Assembly (NCBI GenBank): GCA_038030265.1
Contig: CM075943.1
Location: 20,646,001-20,710,000 of the forward strand
Source of the DNA: Corythucha ciliata
Lineage: Eukaryota > Arthropoda > Insecta > Hemiptera > Tingidae
Reading direction: 5' to 3'
DNA: 64,000 nt
Shown here: piece by piece, positions 57,536 through 64,000 of the stretch
How positions within the stretch are numbered: the first letter of the stretch is position 1
How the letters are laid out: every line of letters begins with the position of its first letter
Notes under the pieces: generated by a model
Told to the model about the DNA's origin: nothing
Database searches by the model: none
What the model saw: the letters and a program-made list of their open reading frames with translations, nothing else
Program-made: the position numbers and the translations under genes

Positions 57536-57712
57536 AAGACATTTAGGCTCATAAAAAAATATCTTATCCAAGGTTCAACCAACGTTGGTCGCGTATCGAT
57601 GGAAGACGAGTATCTTTCTTCCATATTAGAAAAAAAATCTGAAGAATCCGAGGCCCCCTTTCACACGGGGCCCCGGGCCCAGGCCCGTCGGGCCCCCTCC
57701 TAAAGACGGCAC
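57536..57712. repeat. Dispersed repeat shared with 44.82-44.97 kb, copy 2
   Basis: It carries the same ordered blocks as copy 1 (ATCCAAGGTTCAACCAACG, TTGGTCGCGTATCGATGGAAG, CATATTAGAAAAAAAA) and ends GGGCCCCCTCC...GACGGCACTG. Confidence 0.8.
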
Positions 57713-57714
57713 TG

Positions 57715-57846
57715 AATGGGTCCGTTGTAAAACTATACATATAACACGATTAATTGAGATTAATCCTTCCCTCTTATTTTACATGAGTTGAAAACAAAAC
57801 CTCATCAAGTGCTGAGCAATTTTTTGAGTTTTACAACGGGGCCAAT
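57715..57846 (+). mobile_element. MITE of about 132 bp, copy 1
   Basis: The ends AATGGGTCCGTTGTAAAACT and, reverse complemented, ATTGGCCCCGTTGTAAAACT are inverted relatives. A second copy in the opposite orientation lies at 60830-60963. The interior (GAGGTTTTGTTTTCAAC reversed, AAGGATTAAT reversed) matches as well. Confidence 0.82.
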
Positions 57847-57869
57847 GTTGGAGTTTGATAACTCCAACC

Positions 57870-58205
57870 TAACTCCCGTTGGTGAAATTCACCATTACTG
57901 GACGAAAAATTGTCAGTTATTGCACGGAAAATCGGGAATAGAACGCAACAACTACAGTTTTCCAGCAAAGGTCTTATAGGTTTTGACGGTTAACGGCCAT
58001 TTATCGGTGCTAATTCAGTTTCTGGTGTGGGGTTAAATTGTATGATTTCCCGTGGCGGGTCCTGCGTTGATGAGTAGTGCCGAGTTCTGTTTCTGGGGAC
58101 TCATCCTTGAATGTAAGCCTGCAATAGTCATTGGGATTCATCTGACTTGTGCTCTAGTAAAGTTGGCCACCCCTAAATCAAAGGTTGGTTACGCCCCTGG
58201 CCGTG
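57870..58205. repeat. Dispersed 330-bp repeat, copy 2
   Basis: Homologous to 55640-55985 (see there). It ends GGTTACGCCCCTGGCCGTG and is followed by class A units, exactly as in copy 1. Confidence 0.82.
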
Positions 58206-58209
58206 AACT

Positions 58210-58395
58210 ATTTTTATTAGCCAAGAATTCCCTCATTTCATTCGCGAATTAGAGGTTTTCTCAATTTTATCAGTGAATTGACGTTTTCTAAATTTTAGCT
58301 GCGAATGAGCTCTTTTTCTAAATTGGCGCTTTTCACACATTTTAGTCGACAATACAAGTTTTTCTTGATTTTAGTCACGGATATCAACCACGTGA
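58210..58395 (+). repeat. Class A block, short
   Basis: Six units with 'gcgaattagaggttttctcaattttatcagtg'. Confidence 0.78.
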
Positions 58396-58689
58396 ATTTT
58401 GATTTCTGAAGAGGAGCGAAACCACTCGCTCGACCATCCCACATCTGTAAATGTTTTATTGCCGCAAATCTAGCTCATATGGACTACAGGTGGAAGCAGA
58501 TGTGCCGCAAAACTACTGATTTTCACTGCGAACAAACTATCACGCCAACAACCTGTCAATCTGACACAGGCGATTTCATTATTCCGGCCATAAGCTTACT
58601 ATTCGACGGACTTTCCGCAATTAAAAACGGGCAGGGTCCTCCTCTGCTAGCTCCAGCCTCCAATCGCGTTTGAGAGAAAATTTTCCTGA

Positions 58690-59080
58690 GAACCCCAAAG
58701 TTGTGTTTATACTTAGTTGATTTAATTAGCACCTAAAACACTGTTTAGTGCTTTTCATCAATTTTAACGTGAAGTAGCTTTCAATTTCGTTTATGTTTGC
58801 CTTCGAAATGTTGCGCGCCTATATTCGTCAGGCTTTGAATGCTATCCGGGCTGGCTTGCCGGGGATCCACGACCTTTCAATTTCGCTGAAATTAAGACGT
58901 GAAACTTGCAGTATCACGATTATTCAGCCAAGAAAATTTTAAGTTCACTGGATACTGGCTTTCAATGTTGCTCAAATGTTGCTATTCGTCAGAATAGACT
59001 TGGGGCACTGTCGCATGTATAGACGGTTAGCCCGCGGGTTCCCCTAACACTCGAAATCTTGCGTAAAGACCCTCACCATT
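58690..59080 (-). repeat. Class C block with spacer
   Basis: 'caatttcgctgaaattaagacgtgaaacttgc' units and two GC-richer spacers (CCGGGCTGGCTTGCCGGGGA at about 58847; a second near 59030). One class A-like unit precedes it. Confidence 0.7.
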
Positions 59081-60568
59081 ATTACTCTTCTTACTTACAG
59101 GAATCTAGTGTAGTTTTTTGTTTCTCGCAGGGTCGTCAGCTCATGAATATTTCCGCTATATAATATTCAAGCGATTTTTTCACATGCCTTTCGAATGACT
59201 GGCCGGATGAAGACTGTGAACGGATGTTCGAAGAGCTTGTAGGTGGTCATCCAATCTTTTGGATTAAGACAAAAGATTTAAAAGAATTTCAAAATTTTGA
59301 AAATAATTTGCTTTAAATTTCCTAGGTAAGAATTAAGATTCACTCATCATGGAAAAAGGCTTGTAATGCTCTTCAGTTGGATAGGTATTTTTTAAAGCGA
59401 TTCAATTTGATGTGATTCTTTCTTGGCGTTCAGGCGTTTTTATGGTAATGACGCTATTAGCATTCAAGAAATCTATTAATAGATCAAACATGTAAAAGTG
59501 GCATACGCTCCTTCTGGAGGATGTTCTTTTGTTCAATTCAGATTAATGAAGGGAATAAATAACTATCCAATTGTTTTATACATAGAAACGGGTGGGGGAG
59601 GGGTATGAGATGAGTGAAGTGAGTGTCTTAAGCCCTTTAGCTATAAGGAGAGCCTATACGTTGACAAGAACGTGGGCGGGAAGATGAATCATTGAATCTG
59701 ATTGAACCTGCGGCGTTGAAAAGATGCTGGGAAACCTCTGAAAGTGATGAAGGGTCGTTGAAAGTTGAAAAAAAAAAAAAAAAAAATGAAAGAGAGAGAG
59801 AAATAGAATGAGAAATGAGGATGGCGAGGCCAGGCCGTCAAAAAAATGGTGAGGGCTGTGGGGGTTACTTCTTTCTTCTTCATCTTCTCTTTTTCCAAAC
59901 TCGAACCGTCGTCAGTTTGGGAGGTCCAGCATTCCTTCCTTGGAAGAGAGTTGCGTACCCTCCCCCCCTCTTCCCGTTTCTTCGACTTCCAACTCTCTTG
60001 GGACTCTTCGGAGGGCTTCCTGCAGGACCCAAAGAAAGAGGGAGTCCCGTCCATTGGTTCGAAGACGAAGCGACGGGCGGAGCTTTCCTTCCTCCAATAT
60101 GCGCAGCTCTCACTCATGGACCAGGGTTTTCACCTCTCGTATTATACTGACGGGCCATTTTCAAATGAAAAAAAAAGTGTAGTCCTCCAGGCATCAAGAA
60201 GTGAATGAAGAATTGTATTGGGTAAGGACGCGGCGAATAAATTTCTTTGAACGTTGCCAAGATATCGGATTCAGAGAAAGGCTCGAAAGAAGTGAACGAT
60301 TCCAATGATGTATTACAAGAAAGGCAATATCCGATTTAAAAAAAATACATATAAATGCAGAATGACACTGTACATAACATATGTATAAACAATAAAACTG
60401 TGGCAAAAAAGCGTTGAAAGCAATACATATTTCTAAATTACAGACGTTGAAATTATAACATACAAAAATATCATTTGAAACATGTTGTGGCAATAATAGT
60501 AAAATATGCATTATGAATCCAAACTCCATAGCTGTACAATGGGGACAGTAACTTTAACAAAGTTGACA
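59081..60568. other. Unannotated; A19 tract and overlapping frames
   Basis: No gene recognised. At 59689-60208 frames of 111-142 codons overlap on both strands in a GC-richer stretch; none has a domain, and the minus frame encodes a run of Phe/Lys from the poly(A) tract at 59768-59786. An expressed gene cannot be excluded from the sequence alone. Confidence 0.4.
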
Positions 60569-60572
60569 GTAA

Positions 60573-60788
60573 GGCCGTTTTCACGCTTGATATTCCGGAA
60601 TCCGATTCCTGTATCGAGGGTACTAAAAATACATACTCCGATAAAAATCACATATTGGGTTCCGGAATCGCATACTTTTAGTATGCGATACCGGAATCTT
60701 AAGTGTGAATGAGCACGTTTGCCGTATTGTATTTTTTGTATCCTCGATTCGGGAATCGGATACCGGAATCTCAAGTGTGAAAGCGCCC
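60573..60788. mobile_element. Harbinger-like MITE, 216 bp, TAA TSD
   Basis: The terminal repeats are about 47 bp, 40 identical (left GGCCGTTTTCACGCTTGATA; right, reverse complemented, GGGCGCTTTCACACTTGAGA). TAA lies on both sides (60570-60572 and 60789-60791). An internal second hairpin, CGCATACTTTTAGTATGCG, is centred near 60676. Confidence 0.85.
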
Positions 60789-60829
60789 TAAGCCATCACA
60801 AACATGCTTTCATTAATTACGCCGATAAA

Positions 60830-60963
60830 ATTGGCCCCGTTGTAAAACTCAAAAAATTGCTTAGCACTTGATGAGGTTTTGTTTTCAACACATGTAAAAC
60901 AAGAAGGAAGGATTAATCGCAAATTCGCAATTAATCGTGTAATAGTTTTACAACGGACCCATT
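60830..60963 (-). mobile_element. MITE of about 134 bp, copy 2
   Basis: Inverted copy of 57715-57846, with the same ends (ATTGGCCCCGTTGTAAAACT ... AGTTTTACAACGGACCCATT) and closely matching interior, differing mainly by a short AT-rich insertion. Confidence 0.82.
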
Positions 60964-62232
60964 GAATTAAATCATGTGATTGACTGTCGATTGTAGCTAA
61001 TTTTACAGAACAGGCCCCATCGAATCCACAGGCTAGTTATAATCCTGAAGCACAGGAAAAAATTAACACCGTCCATAACGACTAGACCAATAATGCATTT
61101 TTCGCACAAATGAATGGCCACGGATAAGTCCTTTGGTGATCTCGTAAAAAGTGACCGGTTCCATGTTTAACATAGCGCACCAAAGCGATAAAACTGTCGT
61201 TGAAATGTTTCCACTGTAATTCAACTTCGAAAGAATAATACATGATTATAGTTGAGGGTTAAATGTTTATAAGTTGGAGAATATGCTCCCAGGAATCACG
61301 CACTCTTTCAAGGTCATCTCAAGATTCCCTGAAAAGTGAAGGGGTTATTCCTATAAAAAAAAAAAAAAAAAAACAACAAAAACCGACGCAACTAAAGAGA
61401 GAAAAAAAGGTCGAGAGAGACTGCGTGGCGTCATCACCATCAAAAGCCCCTCGGTCATTTCCTTCCAAACGCGGAGGGGGGTTTTCTCATATTCTTATAC
61501 TTAACAACTGTTATTATATGGGGGGCCACCGCGGCTCATAAATTGAATCAAAGCCGACGACTTCGTCAGGTGGCTAATTTGATATTTCCTCTCGAATATA
61601 GGGGTCTAAGAACGGTTTTCTCCTTAATGTCCATTCCATTACTCAGCTTCACGTTATAGGCTACACCGCAATATAAGTACACCGTGAGCAAACAATACGG
61701 AATGGCATTGGGCCGATTGCGCGAAGCAGTTGTGGTAATTATACCTTCATTTAAAATGGAATACTGGTCAGAATACAGGAAAGCTCCGCAAATTCTTCCA
61801 CTCCCTTAGGAAAATATGCTTTCGTGGTTAATGGGGAGGAGGGGTCACAATGGGATTGTGTAACTTTAGGGGAGACTCGGGAGGTTACGCTTGAATACTA
61901 GAGCAATACTAGAGAACCCTTAATCAGACTGGTAAAATCCAACGATATATAAAAGAACTGGATTGCTCATCACTGCTGATAAAGAGTAGCCATCAAATAA
62001 GCTCCCAAGTGGATGAGTGGGGTGGAGTTTCAAAGTAAATACCGGAAGAGAGTTGTGTTGTCATAACTACACAAGGAGAGGGTCGACCTGCCCCCTCCAG
62101 TCCACTGTGACCAACCCAGGTTTATATATCGTTCATAAAATCAGTTCGTTCTTATCAATTATCAGTCTTGTTACCTCCACCTTTTTTTGATGTTTTGTGG
62201 AGCTCTGATTGAACTGGTAAGAGAAAACATGG
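60964..62232. other. Unannotated sequence
   Basis: No gene recognised. An A19 tract lies at about 61355. The 92-codon frame across it is Lys-rich because of that tract. Confidence 0.45.
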
Positions 62233-62240
62233 CCGCATAT

Positions 62241-63827
62241 TAGTGATGCACGAGACCGAGACTGAGTCTCGGCCTCGAACGCCGAGACCGAGACGAGACC
62301 ATCATTTCTGGAGCGAGACCGAGACCGAGACGAGACCGCTATTTTCGAAGTGATACTTCCCCTTCCAGGTACCTCAACAGGGAAGTTGATTTTTACGTGA
62401 AAAGATGAGCTAGGTGAAAAAAGTATTTTTTTTTCATTCACTAGTGAAGAAAAGTGAAAAAAGTTCTGTATTCAATTAGCGTACCCTTGCCTCCGAACAC
62501 TTGCAGGAAAGACAATTAAACCTGTTGGTCATGCCAAAAATAATGAGGAAGAAGCTTTCACTCTGCTCGTTGTTTTTAGCTCACTCAGCCCCGCCTCGTG
62601 GGCCAAACACAACTCGCAGGTAAAACTCCAATTCCCTCACTTGTAGTGAAATATACTATTATTTCACTTGTCGCGCGAAAAATATCGTGCATAACTCATT
62701 CATTGCATAATTCACTTGCTCGTACTAATTTAGCCGACTCGGCTTTGCCTCGCCAGCCAAGCAAAGTACTCTCAAGTAAAATGGCACTTATGTGTCTCGT
62801 TATAATTATGTAAGATACTATTTTTATTAAACAGCTGATTATCTTAGAGCCTAAGGGATAAAACACTCACTTTATCGCCGTGGCCCAAAAATCAGCCCAT
62901 GTTTTAATTAAAAAAATACTGTACACACCGCGTCAAAAAAGTGATTTTGGGGTATCGAGAAAAGGCCAGGCTCGGCTACGCCTCGCCCGTCCAATTTTTT
63001 CTCTCGGCCTCCAAAAAATCGCTTTCTTGCCTAGGCGTATGATCTACTATTCCTAAGATTATCCTTAAAGAAGTGTTTAAGCAGATGTTCATCGTGTTCA
63101 CTCTTTACCGCACGGCGGCGTGTGTAAAGTAGGTCTTAACGCACGATGAACGATGGGTGAAGGGTGAGTGGAACCGTGGAAATTATATCCCTAAAAGGTC
63201 ATAGTCGGTTGATTATGATGGTGAGCTGGTAGAAGAATTGAGGCAGGGAAGCCCGCTGCTTTAAAAAGCTTTGTACAATCGAAGGTAAAAAAAGCGTAAG
63301 ATCCTTAGGCGTATAATCGCACTACAAACTCTACCGATGATGGTACTCGACTTCATCTCGTGTCACAATCCTCGCCTCATTCGTTCATTCGTGCCTCGTT
63401 CGTTAAAAGCTCCTTTATGCCTACGTATCGTAATAAAAAAAAAGGGTTAGGGTTCCCGGGGGGCCGGTGAAATACATTGCAACCTACGGGTGCCCGCGCA
63501 CTAGGCAACAAATATTTCCAGGCTGGGGTAGCCACTAGAAGCACAGCACAGCAGCTAACTGGCTGCGGCCAGGCTGCTTAGTGCAAGGGAACCCTAATTT
63601 TGCGTTTGAAACTTCACTGGGCCGCGAGCCACCAAGGAAGGAAAGCAAAGTATAAATTCATCTATCGTCGTCATCTGTAATCATTGAGGCGAGAATAGGA
63701 TCACTCGTCACTAGTATCAGTATCAAGTTATATCACACATAGGTACTTTGAATTCGCGCCTTTAACTTTTCGAGACGAGACCGAGACCACTCAAGTCTCG
63801 TCTCGGTCTCGGTCTCGTGCACCACTG
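62241..63827. mobile_element. hAT-like non-autonomous element, intact copy, 1,587 bp
   Basis: It begins TAGTGATGCACGAGACCGAG and ends, reverse complemented, CAGTGGTGCACGAGACCGAG: inverted ends with the YAGNG start of hAT elements. The flanking octamers CCGCATAT (62233-62240) and CCGCGTAT (63828-63835) agree at 7 of 8 positions, the hAT duplication length. The ends are built from GAGACC/GAGACG hexamers. No transposase frame is present. The copy at 28.2-33.6 kb is in the opposite orientation. Confidence 0.85.
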
Positions 63828-64000
63828 CCGCGTATGCGTCTACTCGTCTTTAAAGGTTCCTTAGCAATACTAAGGCACTATAAACCACGAGTACTGCAAC
63901 ACGCAAATCGGAATCATACTTGGTCCCTCATATGATTATAATTATCACCTGATCACATTAACAAGTAGGATATTTTTATTCAAGGTGACTAAATTTTACT

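Noticed and set aside
59689..60208. Possible host gene in overlapping frames of 111-142 codons
   Set aside because: Frames overlap on both strands, one is distorted by a poly(A) tract, and no domain or clear splice structure is seen.

Overview
This is a eukaryotic, probably arthropod, repeat-rich intergenic window. It is AT-rich, has no bacterial-style operons, no rRNA and no convincing host gene, and carries the element mix of many insect genomes: a Ty3/gypsy retrotransposon, an RNase H-bearing LINE, hAT-like and Harbinger-like non-autonomous DNA elements, a tRNA-derived SINE and a Penelope-like foldback. A hemipteran would fit, but the sequence alone does not fix the species. Nearly all short reading frames look like chance frames or fall inside repeats.

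The dominant feature is a family of decayed short tandem repeats, roughly a quarter to a third of the window. It falls into recognisable classes (called A to F here). Class A has a 29-30 bp unit, CCGCGAATTAGCGC followed by TTTTTCTCAATTTTAG. Classes B/E are built on CCGYGAAATTGG-TTTTT-GA (B is the reverse orientation of E). Classes C/D are built on GCGAAATTGCAAGTTTCGGG (C is the reverse orientation of D). Class F has a 20-22 bp unit, GTTAAAATCGCCAGTTTTGT. Read on the right strand, A, B/E and C/D align around a common CCGCGAA(A)TT core, so they look like diverged descendants of one unit. Blocks of different class and orientation abut one another, and C/D blocks carry a second GC-richer spacer that gives a higher-order repeat.

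Layout. 0-11 kb: unannotated sequence, array blocks (1.6-3.5, 5.3-7.1, 7.8-8.5 kb) and a 119-bp hairpin. 11.3-14.6 kb: minus-strand Ty3/gypsy pol with many frameshifts. 17.2 kb: a 186-bp hAT-like MITE with a perfect 8-bp target duplication. 17.6-19.5 kb: arrays. 19.5-21.0 kb: 5'-truncated LINE. 22.3-22.65 kb: a TIR element carrying a nested 80-bp poly(A) retroposon with a perfect 15-bp target duplication. 25.4-27.7 kb: arrays. 28.2-33.6 kb: a nested stack in which a hAT-like element is broken by a foldback with hammerhead-like motifs, itself broken by a 2.5-kb TIR element that contains a candidate spliced gene; a SINE sits separately in the same hAT-like copy. 35.3-48.2 kb: long arrays, a gypsy integrase fragment, a MITE and a 346-bp direct-repeat element. 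52-59 kb: arrays, MITEs, a LINE reverse transcriptase fragment and dispersed repeats. 60.5-63.8 kb: more MITEs and an intact, inverted second copy of the hAT-like element (1,587 bp).

No metabolic or regulatory gene set is visible. The biology here is element insertion, nesting, decay and short-unit amplification. The observations most worth pursuing are the common origin and helical-phase periodicity of the array family, the candidate spliced gene inside the 2.5-kb TIR element, and the near-perfect foldback with hammerhead-like cores.
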